Positions 42,831-53,522 of a stretch of 64,000 bases of DNA are shown here, one piece after another. Every line of letters starts with the position of its first letter. Position 1 is the first letter of the stretch. Both the position numbers and the translations under genes were made by a program. The notes beneath the pieces were generated by a model. That model made no database searches. It was not told the origin of the DNA and saw nothing but the letters and a program-made list of their open reading frames with translations. Source of the stretch: Bacillota bacterium (lineage in GTDB: Bacteria; Bacillota; Clostridia; Christensenellales; DTU072); NCBI GenBank assembly GCA_023394875.1, contig JAEXAB010000003.1, positions 625,661 to 689,660 on the forward strand, in the 5' to 3' direction.

Positions 42831-43631
42831 TAAAATAGAATGCATGTAGGAAATGTAATAAGGTAGCACCCAGCCGGGCTCTTCCAGATTTATATTCCAG
42901 CGGCGCACCCACTCTAAAGTAAGATAGCCGTTATATCCGATTTTCTGCAAGCCCGAAACAGCTTCTTTAATGGGTAAATCGCCTTTGCCTACCAGTTTGT
43001 ACACAGTATGTCCGTTTTCTTCGATACTGTCCTTAATATGAACGTATTTGATATACTTTCCGATGTTGCTAATAGTTTGGTCGGCTGTTTCTTTGTTGTA
43101 TCTTACGGGGTGGTTGATATCCCATAGGGCGCCGATATTGTCTTCTTTGGTATCTTCCAAAAAGTTTTTCAACACCGCGGTGTCCGAAAAAATACCGTTA
43201 GTTTCCATAATGGGAGTTACTCCCTTGTTTTGACCGTATTTTGCAAGCTCTTTATAAACCCTTTTGGCTTGGTTTACGTCGCAGTCGTCTCTCTGGGGAT
43301 TGCCTGTAGGCATAACTCTGACGTATTTAACACTCAGCTTTGCGGCAAGGTCAATATAGTCTTTACCTTCGTTAAGAGCTTTTTCTTCTTCGCCGTAGGC
43401 ACCTAAGCATGCGCCGCTAGCCAAGCAGGAAATTTCTATATTGGCAGCATTAAAGGTCTTTTTTGTGGCTTCGATTTGCTCGTCGGAAAACATTGCCATG
43501 GACGGGGCGTACAAGTCTTTGCCAATACCTCTTATTTCTATTCCGTTATATCCTAAGTCTTTTGCCGCCGAAAAGATTTCGCGGTAAAAATCCCACTCGG
43601 GACAAGCAATTGTAGAAAAGGATAGTTTCAT
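42828..43631 (-). CDS. Sugar phosphate isomerase/epimerase (TIM barrel)
   Basis: 267-residue xylose-isomerase-like TIM barrel (AP endonuclease 2 family). Seen: IEIRGIGKD near the start, then metal or active-site residues in PIMETNGIFSD, GALWDINHPVRY, VHIKDS and the C-terminal LTLEWVRRW, giving the usual Glu/Asp/His/Glu set. Family members isomerise or epimerise sugars, inosose or hydroxypyruvate; substrate unknown. GGAGGAAT is upstream of the ATG. The acyl-CoA synthetase gene upstream is 28 bp away on the same strand. Confidence 0.88.
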   Translation of the reverse strand: MKLSFSTIACPEWDFYREIFSAAKDLGYNGIEIRGIGKDLYAPSMAMFSDEQIEATKKTFNAANIEISCLASGACLGAYGEEEKALNEGKDYIDLAAKLSVKYVRVMPTGNPQRDDCDVNQAKRVYKELAKYGQNKGVTPIMETNGIFSDTAVLKNFLEDTKEDNIGALWDINHPVRYNKETADQTISNIGKYIKYVHIKDSIEENGHTVYKLVGKGDLPIKEAVSGLQKIGYNGYLTLEWVRRWNINLEEPGWVLPYYISYMHSIL

Positions 43632-43659
43632 TTAATTATTCCTCCAATTATTGTTTAAT

Positions 43660-45315
43660 TTACGCTGTCTCTATTTCTGCATCGGCGTTTAGATTGTATA
43701 ACTCTATAGCCTCTTCTCTTAACTTAAACTTCTGAATTTTTCCGCTTGCCGTAGTCGGAAAAGCCTTCATAAAGCGTACGTACTTGGGTATTTTGTGGCG
43801 GGCAACGTTCTTACGGAAAAATTCCTGCACTTCTTCTTCGGTCATTTCTTCGTTGGGCTTTAATATAATACAAGCCATAACTTCTTCGCCGAAACGCTTA
43901 CTGGGAACCCCTATTACTTGTACGTCGCTTACCTTCGGGTGAGTATATAAGAACTCTTCCAATTCTTTGGGATAAATATTCTCTCCGCCTCTTATTATCA
44001 TATCCTTAATTCTGCCCACAACCTTGTAGTATCCATCCTTGTCAACGGTGCATAGGTCGCCTGTGTGCAGCCATCCGTCCTTGTCAACGGCTTGTGCGGT
44101 TGCTTCGGGCATTTTGTAATAGCCTTTCATTATATTATACCCTTTCGCGCAGAATTCTCCGGGCTGTTCGGGTCCCAAGGTTTTGCCTGTTTCGGGGTCG
44201 ATTATTTTGCATTCAACGCCGGCAAAAGCTCTGCCAACGGTATTTACTCTATGTTCAATAGTATCGTCTGTCGTAGTCATGGTACAACCGGGAGATGCCT
44301 CGGTCTGACCGAAAACGATAACTATATCGCTCATGCCCATTTCTTCATTAACCTGCCTCATAACCTTTATAGGACAAGGGGAACCAGCCATAATGCCCGT
44401 TCTCAAATTGAACTTGAATTTCTTAAAGTCGGGATGCTCTAATATGCCGATAAACATAGTAGGCACGCCGTGTAAAGCGGTACATTTTTCGCTCTCAAGC
44501 GCCTGCATAACTTTAAGCGCATTATACGTATCTACAGGAACCATACTGGAAGCATGGGTAACACAAGCCATAATCGCCAAAGTAAGGCCGAAACAATGGA
44601 AGAACGGCACAACGATAAGCAACTTGTCGTCCTTAGTAAACTTCATTGAGCTTCCGATAGTGTCGCCGTTGTTAATAATATTATAGTGCGTAAGCATAAC
44701 GCCTTTCGGGAAACCGGTAGTTCCCGATGTATAAAGTATGCTCATTATATCTTCGCAAGTTACGCTGTTAGCTACCAAATTATATTCTTCGTCGGATACT
44801 TCGGCGCCTAACTCTTTGAGTTTTTGGAAATCCATCATCCCGTCGGGAGTCTTATCCCCGCCGAAAATAATATTTTTCAAATAAGGGAAGCGCGGGGTAT
44901 CTATGCGGCCGTCTTTTGCGGTGGTTTTTAATTCGGGACAAAGCTCATTGATTATTTCTACGTAATCAATGCCCTTAAATCCCTCTGTCATAACCAAAAC
45001 TTTAGTGTCCGATTGGCGCAGCAAATATTCCAATTCAAAGCTACGGTAGTTGGTGTTTACAGTAACCAATACGCAGCCGATATTGGTAGCGGCAAAAAGC
45101 GTTAAAAACCATTCGGGCACGTTGTTTGCCCAAATTGCGATATGGTCGCCTTTTTTTACTCCTATACGTAGCAGCCCTTTGGAAATAAGTTTGGATTCCT
45201 CATAGAGCTCCTTCCAGGTACGGCGGTAATCTCTGTCGGTGTATTTGACTGCCTCCCTATCGGGATAATCGCAGCTCAAGTCATAAAGTATAGTTCCTAA
45301 GGTTTTTTCAATCAT
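43660..45315 (-). CDS. AMP-binding acyl-CoA synthetase (FadD-like)
   Basis: 551 residues from the ATG ending at 45315; a GTG three codons upstream is an alternative start. Activates fatty or other carboxylic acids to acyl-CoA. Seen: ATP motif YTSGTTGFPKGV, FGQTEASPGC, GWLHTGDL, the gate KDMIIRGGENIYPKE, and the Lys motif PTTASGKIQKFKLRE. The length and motifs fit medium- to long-chain ligases. It differs from the synthetase at 16.6 kb and is not behind a leader peptide. It may be co-transcribed with the isomerase gene. Confidence 0.94.
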   Translation of the reverse strand: MIEKTLGTILYDLSCDYPDREAVKYTDRDYRRTWKELYEESKLISKGLLRIGVKKGDHIAIWANNVPEWFLTLFAATNIGCVLVTVNTNYRSFELEYLLRQSDTKVLVMTEGFKGIDYVEIINELCPELKTTAKDGRIDTPRFPYLKNIIFGGDKTPDGMMDFQKLKELGAEVSDEEYNLVANSVTCEDIMSILYTSGTTGFPKGVMLTHYNIINNGDTIGSSMKFTKDDKLLIVVPFFHCFGLTLAIMACVTHASSMVPVDTYNALKVMQALESEKCTALHGVPTMFIGILEHPDFKKFKFNLRTGIMAGSPCPIKVMRQVNEEMGMSDIVIVFGQTEASPGCTMTTTDDTIEHRVNTVGRAFAGVECKIIDPETGKTLGPEQPGEFCAKGYNIMKGYYKMPEATAQAVDKDGWLHTGDLCTVDKDGYYKVVGRIKDMIIRGGENIYPKELEEFLYTHPKVSDVQVIGVPSKRFGEEVMACIILKPNEEMTEEEVQEFFRKNVARHKIPKYVRFMKAFPTTASGKIQKFKLREEAIELYNLNADAEIETA

Positions 45316-45556
45316 ATCTCTCACTTTCCGATTTTTTATTATATTTATTTATTTTATTATATGGGTGATAGTAAATATTGTCAAATAAAACTTAACAAAA
45401 GAATTTTTCCAAAAATAATTTTTTGATTGCCAATAAAAACCATAAATTTTACGCCTTTTTATATCACAAAATGCCTTTCCTCAACCCTATCTTGCCCATC
45501 AATTATTTCTCTTGCAACCACAAAAACCTTTCTTCTCTTCATTTATGGTAAATCTC

Positions 45557-45585
45557 TTGACAAAACGCCATTATCTCAATATAAT
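45557..45585 (+). promoter_or_regulatory. Consensus promoter of the tRNA-Thr locus
   Basis: TTGACA (45557-45562), 17-bp spacer, TATAAT (45580-45585). A decayed tRNA-like copy begins 16 bp later, but the intact tRNA-Thr starts only at 45920. Confidence 0.85.
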
Positions 45586-45600
45586 AATAGAGCATAAAAT

Positions 45601-45704
45601 GCTGTTGTAGCTCAGCGTAGGGGCGACGCGGGAAAAAGTTGCCAGTGGCAAGTTTTTAGCCAAAGCCGACAAGAGCTATGCTCGCAGTCCGGAAGCGCGC
45701 GTCC
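45601..45704 (+). pseudogene. Decayed tRNA-Thr 5' part
   Basis: GCTGTTGTAGCTCAGC resembles the tRNA-Thr start GCTGCTATGGCTCAGT at the position expected from the promoter. It then loses similarity, passes a hairpin (AAAAGTTGCCA/TGGCAAGTTTT, about 45634-45657), and regains GCGCGTCC of the anticodon stem just before 45705. Confidence 0.55.
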
Positions 45705-46286
<582 letters not shown>

Positions 46287-46325
46287 GGCTTACCCTTCTA
46301 TGTTATTCTCTCTTTTTGTAATAGA

Positions 46326-46529
46326 TTAATGAATTATTTCGTAATCAATTTGTATTCCTTTGTTTGCAACAAAATTACTCAATACATTCTTGATTAATGC
46401 TTCGGTCAAGTCGCTATCAACGATGTGTATATATAACTCTTCCTCCGCCCGGCTGCAAGCAACGTAATACATTCTTGTAAATTCCTCTTCCGGCTTTTCA
46501 TCTAAAATTTGGGGATAAATACAATACAC
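46326..46529 (-). pseudogene. C-terminal fragment of a UvrD-like helicase
   Basis: About 60 residues with EEEFTRMYYVACSRAEEEL, the motif VI of UvrD/PcrA superfamily 1 helicases, followed by a short C-terminus and a stop. The rest of the helicase is absent: upstream sequence switches at about 46515 to methyltransferase sequence on the other strand. It is a relic next to the left attachment arm, probably from an earlier element. Confidence 0.8.
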
Positions 46530-46549
46530 CAGAATTTAGCAGCAAATTT

Positions 46550-47212
46550 ATGGGGCCTAACGCGCTTAAACTACAAGAAGAAATTCTTTTTAACAGCACT
46601 TTGCCAATGGGCGCAACGGTTATGGACTTGGGCAGTGGACAGGGAGTAACATCCATATATTTGGTCAAAGAACATGGATTCCGTGTTTTTGCCGCCGATT
46701 TATGGAGCGACCCCACTGATAATATGCGCTTTTTTCAAAAAATGGGGCTAACATCTGAACAAATAATACCCATAAAAGCCGATGCAAATCAATTACCTTT
46801 TGCAAAAGATTTTTTTGACGCGGTTATTTGCACAGATTGCTACAACTATTTTGGACGGGACAAAGACTACTTAGGAAACAAACTTTTACCCTTTGTAAAA
46901 AAAGGCGGTTATATTTATATTTCCGTCCCCGGAATGAAGGTTGACTGCCACCAAAACTTACCCGAGGTTTTGTTACTATCTTGGACGCCCGAGCAGCTTG
47001 ATTATATCCACGACATAACCTATTGGAAAAATATCCTTAGCTGCACCAAAGGCATCGATATTATTTCTATTGAAGAAATGGAAAGTAATGAGGAAGTTTG
47101 GGAAGACTGGCTGAAAAGCGACAACGAGTATGCCGTTAACGACAGAAAAACTATGCTCGCAGGCGGAGGCAAATACCTTAACTTTATTTCTATAAAAATA
47201 CAGAAAATATAA
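46550..47212 (+). CDS. SAM-dependent methyltransferase, N-terminus probably lost
   Basis: Class I methyltransferase, 220 residues from ATG 46550. Seen: motif I VMDLGSGQGVTSIYL, AADLW after beta-2, ADANQLPF, and FDAVICTDCYNYF. Homologues have a short extra N-terminus; in-frame sequence before the ATG reads YNTPEFSSKF, which fits that family, but no start codon or SD is seen before the junction with the UvrD fragment. So the gene is probably truncated at its 5' end and may not be expressed. Substrate unknown. Confidence 0.75.
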   Translation: MGPNALKLQEEILFNSTLPMGATVMDLGSGQGVTSIYLVKEHGFRVFAADLWSDPTDNMRFFQKMGLTSEQIIPIKADANQLPFAKDFFDAVICTDCYNYFGRDKDYLGNKLLPFVKKGGYIYISVPGMKVDCHQNLPEVLLLSWTPEQLDYIHDITYWKNILSCTKGIDIISIEEMESNEEVWEDWLKSDNEYAVNDRKTMLAGGGKYLNFISIKIQKI

Positions 47213-47247
47213 AAGTTGCCACCGATAAAAAAATTTTCTATTGCTTT

Positions 47248-47285
47248 TTAGTAGAGCCGCCCTATCTTAGGGCGGCTCTACCTTG
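47248..47285. terminator. Bidirectional terminator after the methyltransferase
   Basis: GTAGAGCCGCCCTA-TCT-TAGGGCGGCTCTAC (47251-47281), a 14-bp perfect stem between two convergent genes. Confidence 0.88.
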
Positions 47286-47288
47286 CTA

Positions 47289-50200
47289 TTATATAGCTTT
47301 TATTACCTTTCCACCGGTGAGCAGTATCATTTTGACAGCTTCCATAGAAAAATCGTTCGCCTCGACAGTAAGCGCCTTGTCAAGCCTTCCTCTCGCAAGA
47401 ATTTTGATATAATTCACTTTTTTATTAATAAAACCTTTTTCCTGCAAGGTCTGTACATTCACAATTTCTCCTTGAGAAAAATTTGCCGATATACTGTCGA
47501 TGTTTATTATGGCTTTTTCTTTTTTGGAAGCGAAGGAGTTTTTCTTTTCTTCCACAATAAGAGCTGCCGCCACCTCGTCAAGTAAAATATCGTTTACCTC
47601 GCTTGCCGACACGAAAGTGCGTTTTTTGCGGTTGACCGTTGATTGATTTTGGATGCGCTTCCAATCCTCATACTTTTTCTTAGTAACAAGCTCCTTAATA
47701 AGCCCCTTAGCTATTAGTTCTTCGGTTGTTTGGTAAGGAATGACGTAATCTACGTTTTGGTCAGCGCCCTTTTCTATACCAAATTTCTCCGCCATTCCTG
47801 CAATTAGCTCCAATGCATATTTAGCTCTAAGGTCATTTTTGATTTTGAATAGGCAAGGGGTATCGATATACTTCTTTTTGTCGGAAGGCTCTACCTTATA
47901 TTTTGAGTTCGCAAAAGGCTTTGGATTTAGCGCAAGATATAGGTATAGCGTTTTGCCCCTAATATTAAACTTTGCCAGCTTTTTTCTAGCACGGTTGATA
48001 CTGTCATAATTAAACGATATATTAGAAGTAGTCTTTTCGTAAGAAAGAATGGCATTTTTTAACAAACTATAATATTTTTTGGTATCATCAGGAGCTTGAC
48101 TTAACTTTGCCAAAAATGCTTTGCTGTAGCGCACAAGTATTGCAAGACCGTTTTTTTCTTCAATGCCCTTAAACAACTCTACTTCGTCTTCATCTTCAAT
48201 AGTTGACAAGTCCTCTGCCATTAGGCTGCTTTGAAGGTTTTGCTCGGCTAATATTCCCTCAAAATTATCTACGCTTTCCTCTTTGTTTATATTTACGCTA
48301 GCTTGTTTTTTTACTAAGCGGTCTTTTATAAAAAATAGATAAATATCAAAAAGCGCAACAAGTCCGCACAAAACTCCCAATACTATAGTTGCCGCTATCT
48401 GTCCGGAAGGAATTACCGCCGATAAGAAAAGCGGAGCGAAAGCAAAAGTTTTTACTGTGCTTTTAGCCTTTTTGTCCTTTAGTATTTTGTATACTGCTAA
48501 AGCTATTCCTGCAAGGAGCAACAAAGATAGGACAATAATAAGCCATATTAAGGATACGCCCTTCTGTACATCATAAACAAAGGCAAGGTTGGATAAGCTG
48601 TCAATTTGGAACACTGCGTAGCCCTCTTCAATGGTATAATCAATTTTGCTTTGACCACTGTAGATACCAAAATCTTCGTTGGATATAGCGCTAGGAATTA
48701 ACAATCTGACAACAACTTCTTCTGTTAAGGCATAGTCCGCTTCTCCCCTTACAAGTCTTACGCTGTAAGCTTTTTCTATTTTCTTATCCTTTCCTAATTC
48801 TGTTATTGCGTTCTCACTTGGAATAACCGCAATTAATAATCTAAGGTCTGGAGCAAAGCCTGTGTCGTTACTGACTACTATATCGGGTTTTTCTGTTTCA
48901 TTATCCTCAGTTTTTTCAATAATCTGGGGCAATAATATTGTTAATGTAGCTGTTTTGTTTTGTATTGCAACATAGTTGTTGCTGTCATAGGAAAATTGAG
49001 CTGTAACTAAATAAACACCTGAAATAGTCTTGCCGTTGCCCTCATAACTCACTGTTACGCCTGAAGGTAGCTGTCCGCTTATAACAATGCTTTTTGCTTC
49101 TCCGTCAGCTTTGACGGATTTGCTATCAAAAGTAATACCGCTCATATTGTAGGTAGCTTTGGCTATGTTCCAAGTCTTTGTAATTATGCCTACAAAATTG
49201 CCACTGCCTGTTATTGTCAAGGTATAACCGCTTGCGCTGTGATTAGTTTGCTTATTTCCACTTATTGTGTAAGTAACATTCAAAGAATCTACCAAAACGC
49301 TAATTATTGTTTGTGTTTGTTCCGTTCCGCTGTAAACAAGGCTGTCTCCCAAAACAATTATTGCATCCGATATATCTTTTTGCGCAATGGAGAAAGTAAA
49401 GACAACATTAACAACCCCTCCGTCAGTCCATTCATAGTTATCCTTATCCTTAAGAGCAACTGTGACATTTTGACTGCCTGCATTCGTTCTGGTATTGTTA
49501 TTAATTGCATAACGGCTATCGCTTGCAATATTGTAGTTTTGCTCAGCCCCGTTATAAACAAAGCTTGTATTGTCTTCACTAGGCTTGTTTACTTTTTGTG
49601 TTTCAATAACTAATCCGCTGGTTATAACCAAACTAAACTGATAGTAATTATCATCTTCATCTCTTGTGATTCTAACATCATAAGAGAGGGCATTTGACGG
49701 GGGAAGTAAGGTGTAACCATCGTCTACATAATACTCTACAACAAAGTCTGTCAATGATGTTCCCGATACTAAAAATGTCTTTGTGCCACCGTCAAAAACT
49801 GAATTTTGCGTGGTTTGGTCAATAGTTACTATTCCTTTTGCAGTTACGAAATAATCCGCTCCCACAAAGCTAACGCTATAATTGCTTCCCGCATCAAGGG
49901 TACCTCTTGTTATGCTATATGTGCCAACAGTATTTTGGTCGGCGTCAGTTGCAGCCTCTCCGCTTAGACTATCTCCAGAAAAAAGCTCGGGACTTATCGT
50001 ATATGTAAGCGGCAGTAATGGCTTTTTATGCGTGGATGATTTATTTTCAGCTGTAATGGTTATTTCTTTGGGCGTTATTGTATAGCTTCCGCTAACAACG
50101 TTATCGGGCAGTTTATAATTGCTATTGGAAAGTTCGGTCGCCGTATATGTAAAACCACCTGCATTAATATTGTCGTTGCCTGTGGTAAGAACAACGGTAA

Positions 50201-53200
50201 CAAGGCAATTATCGCCTGTTTCCACTCCTGTAGCCGTAGCGGTAACAATTTTTTCTTGACGACTATATATAAGGTCGCTACTTGACAAGCTATCCCAAGC
50301 AAGCGCCACTTCTTTTTGCATAATGCTCCAAGCTTTTGTTGCCGTTCCGCTAAAATTGCCACTGCCTGCTATTGTCAAGGTGTAACCGCTTGCGCTGTAA
50401 TTGGTTTGCTTATTTCCACTTACGGTGTAAGTAACGGTTAGTGAATCTACCAAAACGCTAGTTATAGCTTGTGTTTGTTCTTCCCCGTTGTAAGTTAAAC
50501 TATCGCCTAAAGTTATTACCGCTTCGGAAATATCAACTTTAGTTATATTTACTGTTAATTCGCTACTTGTTACGCTTGCCGTTTGCGTCCCGTCCGTAAT
50601 AGAAACCACGCAAATATAACTGCCGTTATCGGCGTAGTCTTTGACCGAATAAGTATTACTGTTTATTCCTTTTTTATTAACTTCAGCAACACTTCCCTTG
50701 TACCATTGGTAGGAAAGCTCATAAGTTGCGGAAAGCGCGTGCGAAGCAGTCACACTAATATTGTGATCTGTATTGTCATAAGCTCCTGTATATCCGCTTA
50801 CTAAAGTTATATCAATAGCATTTAGGCTCCATTGAGCAAACAAAGCTAAGTTGGCCGATGTATTCTCCCAGTTGCCGCTAGCGTCGGTATATCCGCTTAT
50901 GTTGGGCACCAAAGTACCGTCTGCGTTGATTAACTTTATATTTCCGCTTATGGTAGTGAAATAACCGTTCAGCGTATAACCTGAGCGAGACAATGCGCTA
51001 AAACTAGGCAAAGTGCTGCCGTATGTCGCAGTAACAGTTTCGTCTGCGTCTGCGCCGTTTTTGTTAAGGGTAATAAACGTGGTTGCTTCTATCCACTTAG
51101 CAAAAAATTCCTTTTTGCCGCTGTCTGTAGAAAGCACTTCCGTTACTGGCTCGCCGTCGAAATCTTCGGTAAGATACCAACCGTCAAAAACATAACCTTG
51201 TCTTATAATTTCACCACCCAAAGGAAGAGTAAGACCTATACCCTCTTCATATAAAACAGGTTCTTCATAACTTTCAATAAACGTTCCGCCGTTTTTATTA
51301 AGAACTAATTCCTCCATACAAGAAACAAACACTGCGTGAACAGCAAAACCTTTATATACGTGAATAAACGAATAGTTTACTGTCGGCCCCACGCTTACAT
51401 TATTAACTTTTACATCGGAAATTTTGTATCCCGGTTGCGGAGTTATGGTAAAAGTAATATTGTCAAATAATTGTACTACGGTATAGCCCTCGGGAGTAAT
51501 CGTTCCACCGGCTGTGCTTGTAGCATAAAAGGTAATATCGCCTAATACAATTTTCTCAAAAGTAACTTCAATATCAGTATCACTTGTAACGTTATTTATG
51601 GTATAAACATTATTAATAATTTGGTTTTTCTTATCTATCCCATCAACGGTAAAGGTAGCCACTTTGTAGCCGCTCTTGGGAACAATTTTATAGTCTTGAC
51701 TGGTGCCGTCATAAATTATACTTCCCAAAGGACTAATTGTGCCGTTACTGCCTGAGGTTGAAGTTATTGTATAAAAAATCGCATCGCTCCACTTCGCATA
51801 GAAAGTTTTGTTCCCAAAGTCCGTAGTGGTAACGGATGTTACCGCTAAGCCTTCAAGCAACGCATTGTCATACCAACCTTCAAAATCATAGCTGTTGTAC
51901 GTAGGTATTGGTAAGGTATAGCTTGTGCCGTACAAATAAGAAGTATTTTGTCCGCTAAGTGTGCCGCCGTTAAGCCAATAATTTATGCTATACTGCTCCT
52001 TATTCCACTGAGCGTATAAGGTTTGGTTGCTACTTAAAGTAATTATATCATTAGGATAATAAGTAGTGCCGCTACCAGAGCTTTCGGTATTCCAGCTGGC
52101 AAAAGCATAGCCGTTTCTTTCAAACATAGCGCCGTCAACACTTATGCTGTCAACTACCGAAATATTTGAGGTGCTTCCGCCGGCATAGTTTGCATCGTAA
52201 GTTAGCGTTTTTAGGTCGGCAGCAACATATTTTACCTCTTGGGTATCTGAATTGTAGGCTACAGCGCGAGTACGCAAATCTGCGTAAAATACCTTGTTAA
52301 CATCTTCAGGCAGATTTCCCCAGGCGGTATAGCCGCTTGTCAAACTTGGTGTAGCATCAACTGACAAACCTATTCTTGCGTATTGGTTTTCTCCGCCGAT
52401 TTCTTTGTACAATTTGCCTGTTATTTTTAATACATTGTAAGTTTCTGAAGAGAAGTAAGTATTGGCTTCCGGATAGGTGTTTGGGGCAATGGTACAGGAA
52501 TACCCGTAATTACCGGATATAAAAGGATTGCCCGCAATGCTAATAATAGAACTTCCGTTCATAACATTATCGGTAGCAAAAGCTCCTACCGAATCCCAAC
52601 CGCTTTCGTTACTATAATTATAAACAGTGTCTAAACCATAGTTATCGGTAATTATTCCTCCATATAGTTTTGCATTTGCCTGGTACGTACCTGAATTTCC
52701 GCCAAACAAGTATAACGCGCCACCTAACATTCTTGCGCTGTTACCGCGAATGGCTCCGCCGTACATATTAAAGTTTCCGCCGTCTTTGACGCACACAGCA
52801 CCCGCACGTTCTCTTTTACCGCCATATTGACTAAGCGCTGTAACTGTATTGCCGCTTATTGTTCCGCCATACATATTTACCGTTCCGCCAAGCTCCATTG
52901 AGGACTCACTACCTATCAATATTGCAGAGCCGCCTCCCGGATAGTCAAATTTACTATTTAAGTCGGTTTTTGTTGAGTATTTATGACCGCCGGTAATTAT
53001 TCCTCCCACTATTACACCATCGCCAATCCCGGTAAAATCATAATATCTTTGGAACATTTTGTTGCTGTATGCAGGATAACCATAGTAAAGGTCTTGGGTT
53101 GCATCGGGAAAAACTTCTTTAATTTTGTAAGGATGCACGTCGCTACCGCTATTACAATCGTATATATTAAGTACGCCGCTCCCGTAAACATTTAATATAC

Positions 53201-53519
53201 TTTCGTCAGAACCAATGGCGCCTGTCAAAATTTTGCCGTTAAGACAAAGATTAACCGTACCCGAATTAATAACAATATTGTTTAGCAACGTAATATTATC
53301 ATCAAGATAATAGTTCCCCGCCGAAATTATGCCGCCTGTTTCCGTTAGCGGAGTCCAGTCCGTATGGTCGCCGTCGCATTGATTTTCCAAAACCGCCGCA
53401 TTTGCATTATTGTTTTCTTGCTTAACAGTGCTCAGCGCGCAAAGCATACATATAAGCACAATTAGAGTAAGCACAATAACAAATTTGATTGATTTACCTT
53501 TTGTTATAATTTTTTTCAT
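47289..53519 (-). CDS. Giant adhesin-like protein with InlB/MBG repeats and uL15-like tail
   Basis: 2076-residue predicted surface protein. N-terminal signal or anchor (about 8-32). Next a right-handed beta-helix-like region with repeated NMYGG and GGAL units (about 60-330). Then InlB B-repeat/Flg_new modules with WNTESSGSGTTYYPND, FEGWYDN and YAQW endings (about 400-860), and MBG/YDG-like modules with AITSVLVDSLTVTYTVSGN twice (about 930-1560). TM segments are at about 1640-1660 and 1690-1730, then a cytoplasmic region of about 345 residues. The last 75 residues resemble ribosomal protein uL15: NVQTLQEKGFINKKV, KILARGRLDKALTVEA and GGKVIKAI. GGAG lies before the ATG, inside the small gene upstream. 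Adhesion is inferred from domains. Confidence 0.88.
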   Translation of the reverse strand: MKKIITKGKSIKFVIVLTLIVLICMLCALSTVKQENNNANAAVLENQCDGDHTDWTPLTETGGIISAGNYYLDDNITLLNNIVINSGTVNLCLNGKILTGAIGSDESILNVYGSGVLNIYDCNSGSDVHPYKIKEVFPDATQDLYYGYPAYSNKMFQRYYDFTGIGDGVIVGGIITGGHKYSTKTDLNSKFDYPGGGSAILIGSESSMELGGTVNMYGGTISGNTVTALSQYGGKRERAGAVCVKDGGNFNMYGGAIRGNSARMLGGALYLFGGNSGTYQANAKLYGGIITDNYGLDTVYNYSNESGWDSVGAFATDNVMNGSSIISIAGNPFISGNYGYSCTIAPNTYPEANTYFSSETYNVLKITGKLYKEIGGENQYARIGLSVDATPSLTSGYTAWGNLPEDVNKVFYADLRTRAVAYNSDTQEVKYVAADLKTLTYDANYAGGSTSNISVVDSISVDGAMFERNGYAFASWNTESSGSGTTYYPNDIITLSSNQTLYAQWNKEQYSINYWLNGGTLSGQNTSYLYGTSYTLPIPTYNSYDFEGWYDNALLEGLAVTSVTTTDFGNKTFYAKWSDAIFYTITSTSGSNGTISPLGSIIYDGTSQDYKIVPKSGYKVATFTVDGIDKKNQIINNVYTINNVTSDTDIEVTFEKIVLGDITFYATSTAGGTITPEGYTVVQLFDNITFTITPQPGYKISDVKVNNVSVGPTVNYSFIHVYKGFAVHAVFVSCMEELVLNKNGGTFIESYEEPVLYEEGIGLTLPLGGEIIRQGYVFDGWYLTEDFDGEPVTEVLSTDSGKKEFFAKWIEATTFITLNKNGADADETVTATYGSTLPSFSALSRSGYTLNGYFTTISGNIKLINADGTLVPNISGYTDASGNWENTSANLALFAQWSLNAIDITLVSGYTGAYDNTDHNISVTASHALSATYELSYQWYKGSVAEVNKKGINSNTYSVKDYADNGSYICVVSITDGTQTASVTSSELTVNITKVDISEAVITLGDSLTYNGEEQTQAITSVLVDSLTVTYTVSGNKQTNYSASGYTLTIAGSGNFSGTATKAWSIMQKEVALAWDSLSSSDLIYSRQEKIVTATATGVETGDNCLVTVVLTTGNDNINAGGFTYTATELSNSNYKLPDNVVSGSYTITPKEITITAENKSSTHKKPLLPLTYTISPELFSGDSLSGEAATDADQNTVGTYSITRGTLDAGSNYSVSFVGADYFVTAKGIVTIDQTTQNSVFDGGTKTFLVSGTSLTDFVVEYYVDDGYTLLPPSNALSYDVRITRDEDDNYYQFSLVITSGLVIETQKVNKPSEDNTSFVYNGAEQNYNIASDSRYAINNNTRTNAGSQNVTVALKDKDNYEWTDGGVVNVVFTFSIAQKDISDAIIVLGDSLVYSGTEQTQTIISVLVDSLNVTYTISGNKQTNHSASGYTLTITGSGNFVGIITKTWNIAKATYNMSGITFDSKSVKADGEAKSIVISGQLPSGVTVSYEGNGKTISGVYLVTAQFSYDSNNYVAIQNKTATLTILLPQIIEKTEDNETEKPDIVVSNDTGFAPDLRLLIAVIPSENAITELGKDKKIEKAYSVRLVRGEADYALTEEVVVRLLIPSAISNEDFGIYSGQSKIDYTIEEGYAVFQIDSLSNLAFVYDVQKGVSLIWLIIVLSLLLLAGIALAVYKILKDKKAKSTVKTFAFAPLFLSAVIPSGQIAATIVLGVLCGLVALFDIYLFFIKDRLVKKQASVNINKEESVDNFEGILAEQNLQSSLMAEDLSTIEDEDEVELFKGIEEKNGLAILVRYSKAFLAKLSQAPDDTKKYYSLLKNAILSYEKTTSNISFNYDSINRARKKLAKFNIRGKTLYLYLALNPKPFANSKYKVEPSDKKKYIDTPCLFKIKNDLRAKYALELIAGMAEKFGIEKGADQNVDYVIPYQTTEELIAKGLIKELVTKKKYEDWKRIQNQSTVNRKKRTFVSASEVNDILLDEVAAALIVEEKKNSFASKKEKAIINIDSISANFSQGEIVNVQTLQEKGFINKKVNYIKILARGRLDKALTVEANDFSMEAVKMILLTGGKVIKAI

Positions 53520-53522
53520 TTT

